A model generated the notes under the pieces. That model had not been told where the DNA came from. It searched no databases and was given only the letters and a program-made list of their open reading frames with translations. This document shows positions 54,310 to 64,000 of a DNA stretch of 64,000 nucleotides, in pieces. Every line of letters begins with the position of its first letter. Within the stretch, counting starts at the first letter, position 1. The DNA is from Prosapia bicincta (Eukaryota; Arthropoda; Insecta; Hemiptera; Cercopidae): positions 230,096,143 to 230,160,142 of the forward strand of contig JBAIZL010000002.1 in assembly GCA_036971475.1 (NCBI GenBank), written 5' to 3'. Made by a program: the position numbers and the translations under genes.

Positions 54310-54316
54310 GTATATA
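54242..54316. repeat. Microsatellite (AT)n(GTAT)n
   Basis: About 28 AT units are followed by four GTAT units. Confidence 0.97.
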
Positions 54317-54756
54317 TGCCCTATGGCCGTAGAAGAGAGATGGTCAAAGGCTAAATTCCGTGATCTGATGCCGAACATCGCTGTGATCTACGCAGTGTTT
54401 ACATTGTACGGTAGTAACATCTCGTAAAAGTTGTAAAGTTTGTGTAGATAGTTGCGGTTGTAGCGAAGAAAACAGTTTACTTGGACCGTTGAAATTATAA
54501 TCTGGATTAAGGTATTAGTTTCAACATTGTTCACATATGTATTTTTGAATTTCGTGGTATTATCTGGTGTGCCAAATCTTGACGAATATTCATAACCTCA
54601 AATAATTTCCATACCGCCAATTTGCCGAAAAATTTTAAGGTGGTCAACTCTCCTCGACAAAAAGAGAGATTTCCATACCCGGACCTCTGCAGTTCTCTCC
54701 CATTTGTCGGTTTAACCTTCCAATTGGGCGCATATACGCCACATTTCTTTATATTT

Positions 54757-55372
54757 ACTTAATCTTCAACCGTTACTACAACCTATTTGCCGAGCAGAGG
54801 AAGTTATTGCACAGAAAGTCACGAAAGTAGATTCCTCTGTATAGTCATCAGGACCCAGCGAAACGGTGACTGTTATCGTGTTTTACAAACAAAAATGGGA
54901 TGATGCCACCCGGGTCTAAAACATTTATGTCGTAAAAATCACCTTACGTCAGAAATATTTTATATTTGGTTACGAGACTGTTTTGTGTCAAGAAAACTAG
55001 AAGGTAAAGTACTTATGGTTCAAAATGGTCATGTTTCATATTGAAATTCAGTGAAAAAGATAAAATTCGCTGACGAAAATGGCATAGTGTTCCCTTGTCG
55101 TACCACTCATTACATACAACCCCTAGACAGAAGGTTTTTCAAATCTCTCAAATGCTTTTTTGCTATTCAAAGAGGTAAATAGTTGGCAAAAACAGAATGT
55201 TAACCAGATAGTTTCAAGATTACTGTTTGGTCAGCTGCTCAGTGTTGCATGGAGCAAATCAGTTACTGCTGAAAATGCAGCTCTAGTTTTCGCGAAGCTG
55301 ATATTTTTCCTTTCAAAGCAGACGTTGTGTCTCATTATGCGTTTACCGAAAGAATCTTGGAGAAAATGTCAA
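54757..55372 (+). pseudogene. Pogo/Tigger-type DDE transposase relic
   Basis: The transposases of this family (CENP-B/jerky-like, DDE_1) cut and paste elements with TA target duplications. The relic reads, with two or three frame changes, NLQPLL (for the NxDET motif with the first catalytic Asp), EEVIAQKVTKV, TVTVIVFY, EIFYIWLRDCF, VLMVQNGHVSY (for LxLDGHxSH, second Asp now Asn), ENGIVFPCRTTHYIQPLDRRFFKSLK (third Asp kept in QPLD), LLFGQLLSVAWSKSVTAENA, and finally ADIFPFKADVVSHYAF, which matches the family's GIFPxNPDxF tail. Two of three catalytic aspartates appear lost and stops occur at about 55052 and 55180. It is dead. The N-terminal DNA-binding domain is not recognisable upstream. No terminal inverted repeats were found around it. 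Confidence 0.85.
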
Positions 55373-56900
55373 GAAGCTGTAAATTATTGTTTTGTTTAGG
55401 TATTTCTAAGCCTAATTATATTTTTGTAATTTTTGTAACAATTTGGTTAGGGCCCATGCATGTTTCCGTCATTCAATGCCAATACTCTATAGAGATGTTT
55501 AATGAACAACAGATGCAAAGCTATTATAGTGCAGTTTAGTTACAGTATTCGTTTATTTAATGCGATAGAAGTTTCCCAAAATTTCCAAGTTCGTTTAAGA
55601 GTCGGATACTGGCTGTGAAATGCCTATATCCCTCGGTGAAGCAAGACAAGAGTTTACCTTATGCCAGTTATATAACATTATTTTATTCCTGTTTAGGATT
55701 ACTAAAGAAGTCCCTACAGGATTTCGAAACTACCTTGATCCGCTCAAGTTTAGCTATCTGAAGATATTACAATGGACGTTGTATATACCTACGTTTCTAC
55801 AAAATTTAAAAGATTTAAAAAACCAATGACTTCTTAAGCAAACAATGAGATAAGGTGATCTTACCGATTGTGTGCTAAAAACTAACATATTTATCATAGC
55901 ATACTCTAATTAAAAGAGGCATTTGTTTATTGGTTTTGGTCGTCCAAATTTTTTATTATTCCTACTGATAAACTAAAGTTTTCCTTCATTCTCGTTCATG
56001 GAGTTTAATTGTATTTTATTTAAATTTGTCTATGAAAAGTGCTTAAGATAGTTACATAGGAGTTAGTGTTATATCTATGAAATTTACTTAGACTGGAAAA
56101 TACAGTATAAAATAATTATAATGTATACCTAAATCTGTTGAATGATTATAATTATTCAATTATTAAGGTACGAAATTGCATTTAAAACCCCAAGTTCGAC
56201 ATTTGGTCTACATAGGCCTATCGTATTTTTAAGTCGATAATTTTTTCTACCTAGCCTATGTATCAAAATGTTACTATCAACTTAAGTCCTTGATTTAATA
56301 CCACTATTTAATTCTTTATTCAAGATAAAGGAAATATTTAGAGACTTTAAAATTATTATCAATTAAAATTGTGTTATAATGTATAATAAACTCAGTTTTC
56401 TACCCTTGAAATAAACTTTATTTCGTACTTAATATAATACAATACGCATAATAACCACTTTATACTTATAACAAGATAAATTATAATAGCATAGAATTAA
56501 CAAATCCCATATCTCGTTCAATCGTCCAAAACATTTTTTACCTTTGGCTCTAAGATTCGTACCTTAGATTAAACTATTTAGCTGAGTTTTGTTCTAAGGT
56601 TGATTACTTTTGATCCAATGTAATGTGGTTCAGTCTATACAAATAACGTTTACTTAGTATATTTGCAAATAATAAATTTAAGCAACAACAATATCAGACA
56701 GGGTTTTATTTTTCAAAAGTATTTCGATGCATAAAATTCTGCATTCGTTTCTATTTACAAATAATAAATAAGTGTTTTTACTTTAAAAGGGAGGTTTAAT
56801 CTACTATTTATAAAATGTATTTTGTTTCTTTCACCAAATATGCTAGCTATTGATTATTTTTATCAAGTAATATCAGAAAATGTCTTCTTCGTGCACTCAC
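55373..56900. other. AT-rich sequence, no gene recognised
   Basis: Short frames at 55327-55539 and 55620-55829 (+) follow the transposase relic but have no recognisable domains. Confidence 0.4.
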
Positions 56901-57071
56901 TTGTATCTATCTGTAACTACTTCTGCGCTCGTGGAGTAACCAAGGTTTACTCGACACTTACATGGTATTCCTACCTGTATTCCTAAAGGAAGATAGTGAC
57001 ATACTTCATAACTCACTTTGTGGTATTTCGTTGAAAGTGATTTTGGTGAAAAGGGGAATAGGAAGGATTTC
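56901..57071 (-). CDS. Candidate internal exon, unknown protein
   Basis: This is a weak but coherent exon candidate. On the minus strand an acceptor-like ctacacgtacttgcag ends at 57072, and a donor GTGAGT begins at 56900. Between them lie 171 bp, open in one frame, starting on the third base of one codon and ending on the second of another, so the exon would be symmetrical (phase 2-2). The encoded segment includes SLSTKYHKVSYEVCHYLPLG, then IQVGIPCKCRVNLG, then STSAEVVTDRY. The three cysteines, the balanced composition and the lack of low complexity are unlike the other open frames here. I do not recognise the family. It might belong to a secreted cysteine-containing protein. No neighbouring exon was identified, and an old transposon fragment remains possible. 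Confidence 0.3.
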
Positions 57072-58900
57072 CTGCAAGTACGTGTAGTGAGTTCTAGAAA
57101 CAATATACAAGGCCATATAAACCTTATTATTAACTGTTTACTTCGATTATGACTACATTTATCAGAGTTTATAACACAAACTTCTAGTAGCCTTCATTTA
57201 ATTTACAAACATAATATTTCGTGAATATTTTAAAATTGTTAAACTTATAGGGAATTGATGGTGCAAGGTCAAAATTGTGGACCATTTTTTACTAATATTG
57301 CATTAAATATCTTTGATAATAACATCGATGTTTATAACCGAAACTTGTGTAAATAAATAAAGTCATTCTCTCTCATTCAATAAAGTTTTGATACAGTATG
57401 ATAAATAAATTATTTTGCAAAATGCCTCTAACAGTTACTGTATAAAATTACTTTTAGCAAGCACAACGTCATGCAAAATAGTAAGAACAATTTCTCTATA
57501 TTTTTAGATACCATTCACAAACTATCGTTTAAAACAAACATTTCCATTTAATTTTTATTAATTGATTCTTTTCTAGACTTCTGATTATACCTTTTATGTT
57601 ATGATATTATGCATTCCACAGAATACATAAATATTTAGATTTCAATAATCAATCAATAATTATTTTATAATAATTATAGAAGAAAATAGTTGCTTCGCAG
57701 AATAAAAATCCCACAAAATCTCTACATGTCAATAAGGCTTGAAATTGATTTTCCAAATACAAGTAATTTCTAAAATGCAAAACTTACAAAATAAAAGTAA
57801 GTGCATTTTAAACAAATAAACACCTTAGTATATTTGGTGTAGGCATATTAAATGTCAGGCCTAAACACTGTCTCATAGTTCCAAATCAAACTTAAAAACC
57901 GGTCTAAACTGACTAAGATATTCCAGTGTAAACAAAGCAAAACAATTTTAAACAAGACGTTTACAAGCAATGATTAAGACGTATCAGTGAAACTGACATT
58001 GTGTGTTAATGCACGGAATGAAGAATGGCATAGGTCATTGTCACTGTTGGTTGTCAAGTGAAATGGGAGTATCTCAACCAGACAGACTTTTATCGTAGGA
58101 AACATTCCGCGTAATAAAGTTGACGTATTGTGAAGTTTGAAGTATTTCCAATCCAGCTTTCATATAGACATATTTACCATGTACTATTTATATGACAATA
58201 TTTGCATAGGGTATAAATTTTTTCAGTACTAAAATAAAAGAAAATAATGCTTTCTTAAATATAATTGCAACTACATTATACAATCAGAAAAAGAAATAAA
58301 CTGTAGACGAAAAATAAAATCATATTCGATATTTAAAAGAAATCTTTAGTGGGTTTATTTGATTTTAGAGAAAATGGCGCTTTTCCCCTCAAAAAAATCT
58401 CCAATTTTACCTATATTAAAAGAACACTGTCATCTGAAGTTATCCTGGACCGTAGTGCCATTGTGGGTCAATGACTTGGACAAATATCAGGTTTTTTACA
58501 AGCAAAAAAAAAGTCTAGCAATGAGGAGTGAAAAAGGAACAACCAAACTATAGATTATATTTATATTATATTGTTGTTGAATAGAATACAATATTGTTGT
58601 AGAAATAGAACCTTATAGTACGAACAATAATAATATGAAAACTGAGAGGGATTCTATGTTGACAACTTCTACAGAAAATCAGTGGATGAATATTTTGAAA
58701 CCATTTGAAATGATGCATCCAGAGTGGCTAGAGCATACGATCCACCGACCGGTTCGTAGCGGTACCTGTTGAATCTAGAAGTGTAGTGGCGCGGAATAGA
58801 TGCAAAGATAGTTATCTTGATCAAAGAAAGAAAGGGTGATGAATGGAGAATTTTTTAAGGGTTAAATACGAGACGATTTCGGAAAACTACTGAAGTTTGC
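57072..58900. other. AT-rich sequence with minor islands, no gene recognised
   Basis: A mixed-composition block lies at 57960-58130. A 64-codon frame (58359-58553, +) is unrecognised. Around 58710-58775, cagagtggctagagca followed by ccggttcgtagc loosely resembles tRNA A and B boxes, but there is no cloverleaf. Confidence 0.35.
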
Positions 58901-58904
58901 TCAA

Positions 58905-58975
58905 CAAAGAGATTCTTAACCAGAGGGTCGAGAACTCCTGTAGGTCGGTCGCAAGGCAGTTTATGGTTCTGATGG
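58905..58975. mobile_element. Possible hAT (Zaphod/Tip100-like) end fragment
   Basis: The sequence gattcttaaccagagggtcg, then agaactcctgtaggtcggtc and gcaaggcag, resembles ends of Zaphod-type hAT elements (TTCTTAACC...GGGTCG...GGGTCGC). The opposite end and the target duplication were not found. Confidence 0.35.
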
Positions 58976-59920
58976 AAAGAAATTAAACATTAAAAAACTC
59001 TCATTGCTAAATTTATTTATTTTTAAAATTATAGGTTTTAGTTCTTCTTTAAATTGAATTATTGTGAAACTTGTTTGAGATAAACCAATTTTTTTATGTC
59101 TGGTTAAAATTTTCAAATCACAAAACTATCCAATTTTGCAATCGATTTCCTCATTTGGTTTTCAAATTGACTATTACACCGTTCTTCACAGTTTAAGGAT
59201 ATGGTAAACAAGATCAAAATTTTCAACGCTGTTGTGGCAAATTCTAGTTTTCAACACTATTTCAATTTGTGAACACAGTATTTGTTGAAAGTAATGTCAT
59301 TGGCTGATCACTTAATCATTGCATCATGAAGACGAAACCTTGAGTATCATGTTCGGCTTGCCTATCAAACGGCCAAACTAATATACCATGAAAGTAATAT
59401 GTCAATATTTACATTGGCGTTTTAAGGTAATCGAAACAAACTCAAGTAGCTCATGGAACAAAAGGCAAGTAAATCATATTAAACATAAAATTACTGTCAC
59501 TGGATAGGTAACTTTTTCTATTTAAAGAGATGTATAGCACTGTTTCCAAAACCGTTAGTGTTAGGAACATAAAAACAAAATTAGTACCAATATAACTAAG
59601 TGGTAATATGTTCCAAATGAAAAAACATACCTGTGCTGAGAACGCCAGGTACAGGATACCCGTCAATAGCTCGAGATATGTTTATCAATATTTCTAGTAT
59701 TGCCAATATATAATGATGATAATTACAATATTAATTTACGAAATAAATCATTATTTTTACTATCTATCCAAAAGTATAAATAGTAATGTGAAGGCAATTA
59801 TAAACAGCATTCGACCGGAGACTATTTAGGATAAGTAGGATTCAGATATAGGCTACACATAAAACTCCATGTTTGGCGATATAAGTGGGGATAAAGGTAA
59901 TAGTTACCATACTAGAGTTA

Positions 59921-60288
59921 TAGTCTGCTGCACGAAATCAGACAGGGGGGCAAAAGTGCAGCGTTGTCACGTGGCTCGTTGAAGGGTAGAACAGCCCATA
60001 TATTGTATTGTCCTACAGGTGTTATGTACAAGTAAATTATATATTGAATGCTTAATTTAATTGTTACTTTAAATAATGTCGATCGTAGCGAAGACGGGCT
60101 AGAGACGAGTCACGGACAGGCGATAGACTGACAGCCCGACGCTCGAACTAGGCAACACTGTTCGCTCAGGGATGCCAATTAGTGCACGGGGGTAAGCGAC
60201 ATTCGACCATACCTCGCGAGGATGGTTCTATACTTGGAAACAGTGATAACAAGTCACCCACCTAATTTCGTGCAGTGGACTTTAGTCG
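59921..60288. mobile_element. MITE-like element with about 25-bp terminal inverted repeats
   Basis: The left end reads tagtctgctgcacgaaatca and continues gacagggggg. The reverse complement of the right end reads aaagtccactgcacgaaatt and continues aggtgggtg. The shared core is CTGCACGAAAT.AG..GG. The interior (about 310 bp) is GC-rich for this window and has no transposase. The exact ends, target duplication and superfamily could not be set. Confidence 0.65.
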
Positions 60289-60310
60289 CGTAACGTACTA
60301 TAGTTAAACA

Positions 60311-60327
60311 TGTGTGTGTGTGTGCGC

Positions 60328-60358
<31 letters not shown>

Positions 60359-60361
60359 TGT
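60311..60361. repeat. (TG)n(CG)n(TG)n microsatellite, Z-DNA-prone
   Basis: This is a continuous alternating purine-pyrimidine tract with about nine CG steps in the centre, flanked by GT runs. It lies 25 bp beyond the MITE's right end. Confidence 0.95.
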
Positions 60362-60620
60362 TGAATATAGGTTTTGAAAGTAAGTAATTCATCCTTAAAC
60401 AAGTGTTATAATTTTATGTTGAAAAATGTATGTTCTCTTAAAAGTAAATTGAAAACATACTGCTCTATTTAAACCTCCTATCTACCTATCGAAGATCGGA
60501 GTTTATAAATCGCGATACCTCCTTATAGAGAAGAAGGCTACGACACGTTAGATAGCTTTATGCGGAGCTAGGGAAAATATATACCATTCCCCTCGTACTG
60601 GGAACAGTGGAATGAAACAT

Positions 60621-60655
60621 CAGGCAGGGTCTCTTACCTGAAGAAGACCTGCCTG
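60621..60655. other. Short GC-rich stem-loop
   Basis: The arm caggcagggtct (60621-60632) pairs with agacctgcctg (60645-60655), with one bulge and a 12-base loop. It is surrounded by a GC-elevated block (60480-60690). There is no U-run directly after it, and its function is unknown. Confidence 0.5.
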
Positions 60656-60992
60656 CTCTTCCTCGGTGTAGAGAAAACCTATGCCTATATGCTACTAATT
60701 TTTAAATAATTATCATTTTTTAAAACAATAAATCTAGAAAGTTTAATGCGACAAATTGTTTAAATTTATTTTTGCCAGAGTAGCTGAATCTGTCACTATT
60801 GTGTAGTGGAATATATATTTGGTATAGGGCTATTTTTTTTTTTAATACGACTGTCAGAATAATGTATATTTTAAGGTTCAATGTTAGAATAAATACTATA
60901 CCGTTAGTATAAATATTAACTTTATAGTTTTCAGAGCTATTTAACTACAGACAATAGCATTATAACATGTTTATAAATTTATATATTGCATG

Positions 60993-60999
<7 letters not shown>

Positions 61000-61050
<51 letters not shown>
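61000..61050. repeat. (TA)n microsatellite
   Basis: About 25 TA units. Confidence 0.97.
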
Positions 61051-61052
<2 letters not shown>

Positions 61053-61364
61053 CAGAGGAAACTAGGTGTAAGCAAATTTTGCTTGACTGAACAAATTTAC
61101 TACTGTGTCATCTGAATATTTACCAAGTCATTATTGACTTGGAGATTTTGTAATCAATAATATTTGTGAATTACTATTTAAAACATTGTTAAAACTAGTG
61201 CAATTATGCGTTATTAACCGTAGCATGAGTCTGAAGTAAAAAACGTATTATATAACCGTTATTAAATTGTATGTCTTTCCTCTGAAGAATTCCGTGTTTA
61301 TGTTACATTTATTTTATTTTGAACTTAAGTGTAAGCAATAGGCTTATTAACATTATAGGTACAG

Positions 61365-61368
<4 letters not shown>

Positions 61369-61437
<69 letters not shown>

Positions 61438-61462
61438 TGTATATAGAGGGAGAGAGAGAGAG
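61369..61462. repeat. Compound microsatellite (TA)n and (GA)n
   Basis: About 27 TA units are followed by imperfect TA/CA and then GA repeats. Confidence 0.95.
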
Positions 61463-62050
61463 ATCTCAGAAAACCTGGAGTGTCAGCATTCCCTACAACG
61501 ATTTCAATAAATTTTGTCATTCACTAGTTAATGTCAGCAGGTCCCTGAAAGTTACTAGAAGATTAGTTAATGTCGAAAAGTAGAACTTTTCCTAATAAAT
61601 TCCAAATTTCCTAAATTTTTATTAGTAGATGATTACATAAAAAAATATAATGAAAAATATTCATAAATTAATAAAAAAGATAATAAGCTATTATTGGAGA
61701 TTCTGTGTATTACTAAAATGTAATTAGTAGTATAAGTAGGAAACATACTTATTTATTAAATAAAGATCATTTTTAATTTTGTTTTGCAACAAATTCCTTC
61801 CTTGAGAAACTATTATGTTCTGCATTTGATTTCTTTTAGAGGAGTGTCAGGATCTGGTGACATTAACTACTGATGTCCACATTTACTAAAACGTGTTTTA
61901 GAGAATAATCATCTCCGATATGCTGACATTTCCTTTAACATAATTCACTACTAATTTTTATAAAATAATTTCTCACACTTTTTGTTGTAAAAAGTCAATA
62001 TTTTCATCTAATAACTTTAAGAACAATAATATTTTCTTGAATTTTATATA
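61463..62050. other. AT-rich unique sequence, nothing recognised
   Basis: No gene or element ends were seen. Confidence 0.45.
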
Positions 62051-62141
62051 CCATTACGTTCGGTTGAATCTTAATTATCACTTAAACAATAGTTTATGAT
62101 TATCAGAACTTTGAATTTAGTAAATTTGTTAAAACTTACTG

Positions 62142-62187
62142 AGACAGAACGTTTTCGATCGCTATGTGCCGATCTTCATCAATGTCT
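62142..62187 (-). ncRNA. Hammerhead ribozyme, copy 2, core mutated
   Basis: The layout is the same as in copy 1. Stem I is AGACA (62183-62187) with TGTCT (62142-62146). Stem II is GATCG with CGATC, the second core part is GAAA, and ACGTTC leads to the cleavage site. The first core segment reads TTGATGA instead of CTGATGA (62176-62182), that is C3 changed to U. C3 is an essential catalytic-core base, so this copy is expected to be inactive. The ORF stop codon is again within the core. Confidence 0.8.
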
Positions 62188-63091
62188 TCTGCTTGGAGAT
62201 GTTGGGTCAAGCGGTGACGGTTTTAAAGGTAGGTTTTCGATAGTATTAATGAGTATGTGTGATTTGTATTGTGTTTGTTCGTTTAATATGTTTGTATTTT
62301 GTGCTTTTGTGTGTCTGTAAATTGCATATTGTTCTAGTATGTTGAGGTGTGGTCCTTTTTTGTTGATGTGTAGGATTTCTAGGTTTTGGTAAATGTCTGT
62401 GTATTTGTGTCCTGTATCTTTTATTTGGTTGTAAAATGTTGAATTGGTGTTCTGTTTGTGTTCTTCGACTCTTTGTTTAAAGCTGCGACCTGTTTGTCCA
62501 ATGTAGATCTTGTTACATTCGTCGCAGTTCAGTTTGTATACGCCTGGTGCTTGTAGTTTATCCTTGTTGTTGGTGTTTTTTGTTGTATTTTGTATTGTAG
62601 CTTGTTATTAGTTTGCTATTTTGTAACCTGTTTTTTGAAATTCGCGGGCTATTTTCTTTGTTGTTTTGTTTATGAATGGTAATGTGATGTATTTGTTTTC
62701 CCTGTCTGTAGTGTTAATTTTAGTGTTTTTTTGTATTTTGTGCCTTAGTTTGTCTATTATTGTGGTGTTGTATCCATTTGTGTATGCTAAATACTTAATT
62801 GTTTTTAGTTCTTTGTTTATGTTTTCTGTGGTCTTTTGGACTTCTTTAAGTCTATGGAGCATGGATCTGAAGTCAGCTTGTTTGTGTTGGATAGGGTGGT
62901 TTGAGGTGTTGTGGATAAGTGTGTCTGTTGTTATGGGTTTCCTGTAAATGTTGAAGCTTTTTGTGTGTGGCTTTTTGTTATGGTTAGGTCGAGGAAGTTT
63001 AGGGATCGGTTGGTTTCAATTTCTGAAGTGAAGTAGAGTTTTGGGTGTATTTTATTAGTGTAGGTATAGATATCATCGACGTATCTGTGCC
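62177..63091 (-). pseudogene. Penelope-like RT tail plus GIY-YIG endonuclease, frame-broken
   Basis: The minus-strand translation starts with the RT catalytic motif YVDD. It continues NRSLNFLDLTITKS and, after frame changes, MLHRLKEVQKTTENINKELK, NTTDRENKYITLPFINKTTK and KIAREFQKTG. The linker then breaks frame. The endonuclease follows as LQAPGVYKLNCDECNKIYIG and QTGRSFKQRVEEH. GVY codons lie at 62536-62544 and YIG codons at 62497-62505. The ORF ends SPSRRH at a TGA that belongs to the ribozyme core. The endonuclease part looks better preserved than in copy 1. The missing N-terminal RT and the frameshifts make the copy inactive. Confidence 0.85.
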
Positions 63092-64000
63092 AGTAAAAAA
63101 AAATAATAAAATAATAATAATATTTTGTTTAAAATTTTTGAAATATAAAAAAAAACTGATTGTAAGTAAAATAAGTAATAAATGTTAGGGTAAAACGTCA
63201 CATGCGATGCCACGTTTCTTAAACAAACTTACAGTTTCTGAATACTGTTTTAATCAGCAAATATTTTAGTGTAATTTTGGAATTAAAACTCATTTTTGCT
63301 ATATATTTTTTAAAAAAACTTTCTGTGTTGTGGAGAGATATTTTAGTTAATGTTTAAGTTACGGCAAGCTATGATCCTTACCAAAGCGTTTTAATACACT
63401 CTATATCTCATCCACATTTAGCCTTAATTAGGCCTAACTGAAGACATTTTTTCCTTTATTAAAGACTCTGAAGCATCTCTCTCATTCATGACGTAGTTGC
63501 TAGCGTGGGTGTATCTAAACTTAGCTTTATGGTTGGCGAGAAAAGATTTGACAAAGTTTCAGTTTGTAAAGCAACATTATTGCAGGAACCTACGACTTTA
63601 ATGTCCGAAAACGGTAGAAGAACTCCGGTGATGTCCCGTTTTTATTATGTAACTGCAAAAAATATTTATGTACAACGGTATAATAATGAATAAAATTGCA
63701 TATAGTCCAACCGTTAATGAAGGTTTTTTGTTCACTATTTGACTGTAAACTTATTTAATAGCATTTTCCCTTAATTGGTTATTGAACGAGCCATTGCCTT
63801 ACTTTTGAGGATTGTTGTCAATTATTTTCATTATTCCCCAGCTAACAAAAATTATTCATTCATTTCATAAGCTAACAAAAATTATCACTTACAAAAATAC
63901 GAAGTTTCAAATTCAAATACGTGCGTTTACAAATTGTATTTGAGTAAGACTATTTTCATCACTTTTACTGAAGTAGGAAATATAAGAAAACATTTTCTGA
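63092..64000. other. AT-rich unique sequence, no gene recognised
   Basis: A 62-codon frame (63505-63693, +) reads GVSKLSFMVGEKRFDKVSVC at its start and has no domain I recognise. The direct repeat gctaacaaaaattat occurs twice near 63841-63885. Confidence 0.4.

Larger units (their letters stand above)
62051..63091 (-). mobile_element. Penelope-like retroelement, copy 2, 5'-truncated
   Basis: This is the same family as 15997-17240, in the opposite orientation. The minus strand begins at about 63091 within the RT active-site region (reading HRYVDDIYTYTNKIHPKLYF) and ends with the shared 3' terminus cgaacgtaatgg. It keeps the empty site where copy 1 carries its 204-bp insertion. No upstream partial tandem piece was seen beyond 63091. 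The 5' truncation right at the catalytic YVDD motif leaves only the RT tail and the endonuclease. Confidence 0.9.

Noticed and set aside
58710..58780. tRNA-like A and B boxes
   Set aside because: The spacing is too short and the stems are absent.
61319..61510. 63-codon frame with a YIYIYI core
   Set aside because: It is a translation of a (TA)n microsatellite.

Overview
The window is a gene-poor stretch of an animal nuclear genome, most likely an insect and possibly a hemipteran. This rests on its strong AT richness, long (AT)n, (CA)n and (GT)n microsatellites, satellite arrays and decayed eukaryotic transposons (Penelope-like, pogo/Tigger, RTE-like, MITEs). There are no operons, ribosome binding sites, rRNAs, clear tRNAs or CRISPR arrays. 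I found no complete protein-coding host gene. The long open frames lie inside tandem repeats and are artefacts of repeat length. The species call is an inference from sequence style only.

Layout. Positions 1-31,000 hold seven unrelated tandem arrays: 265 bp x3 (3451-4260), 70 bp x15 (6297-7346), 50 bp x15 (9931-10680), 24 bp x about 54 (17833-19142), 22 bp x6 (20650-20781), 26 bp x about 75 (20912-22850) and 66 bp x31 (28731-30777). Between them lie a pogo-type MITE (8098-8924), a near-perfect hairpin element (10761-10932), a Penelope-like element with a nested SINE-like insertion (15997-17240) and a 470-bp foldback palindrome (24667-25134). Positions 31,000-64,000 have no minisatellite arrays. 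They are a very AT-rich desert with scattered GC-elevated islands (possible regulatory elements), large microsatellites, an RTE-like 3' end, a LINE reverse-transcriptase relic, a broken pogo/Tigger transposase (54757-55372), a 360-bp MITE (59921-60288) and a second, inverted copy of the same Penelope-like element (62051-63091).

The most notable signal is a type I hammerhead ribozyme at the 3' end of the Penelope-like element. Copy 1 keeps an intact CTGATGA core, and the element's ORF stop codon TGA lies inside that core. Copy 2 carries a C-to-U change at the first core position. One weak candidate for a host coding exon, with splice signals on both sides, is on the minus strand at 56901-57071. 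The islands near 44.7 kb and 52.8 kb contain clustered homeodomain-type motifs, so the desert could be the regulatory flank or intron of a developmental gene. That is inference only.
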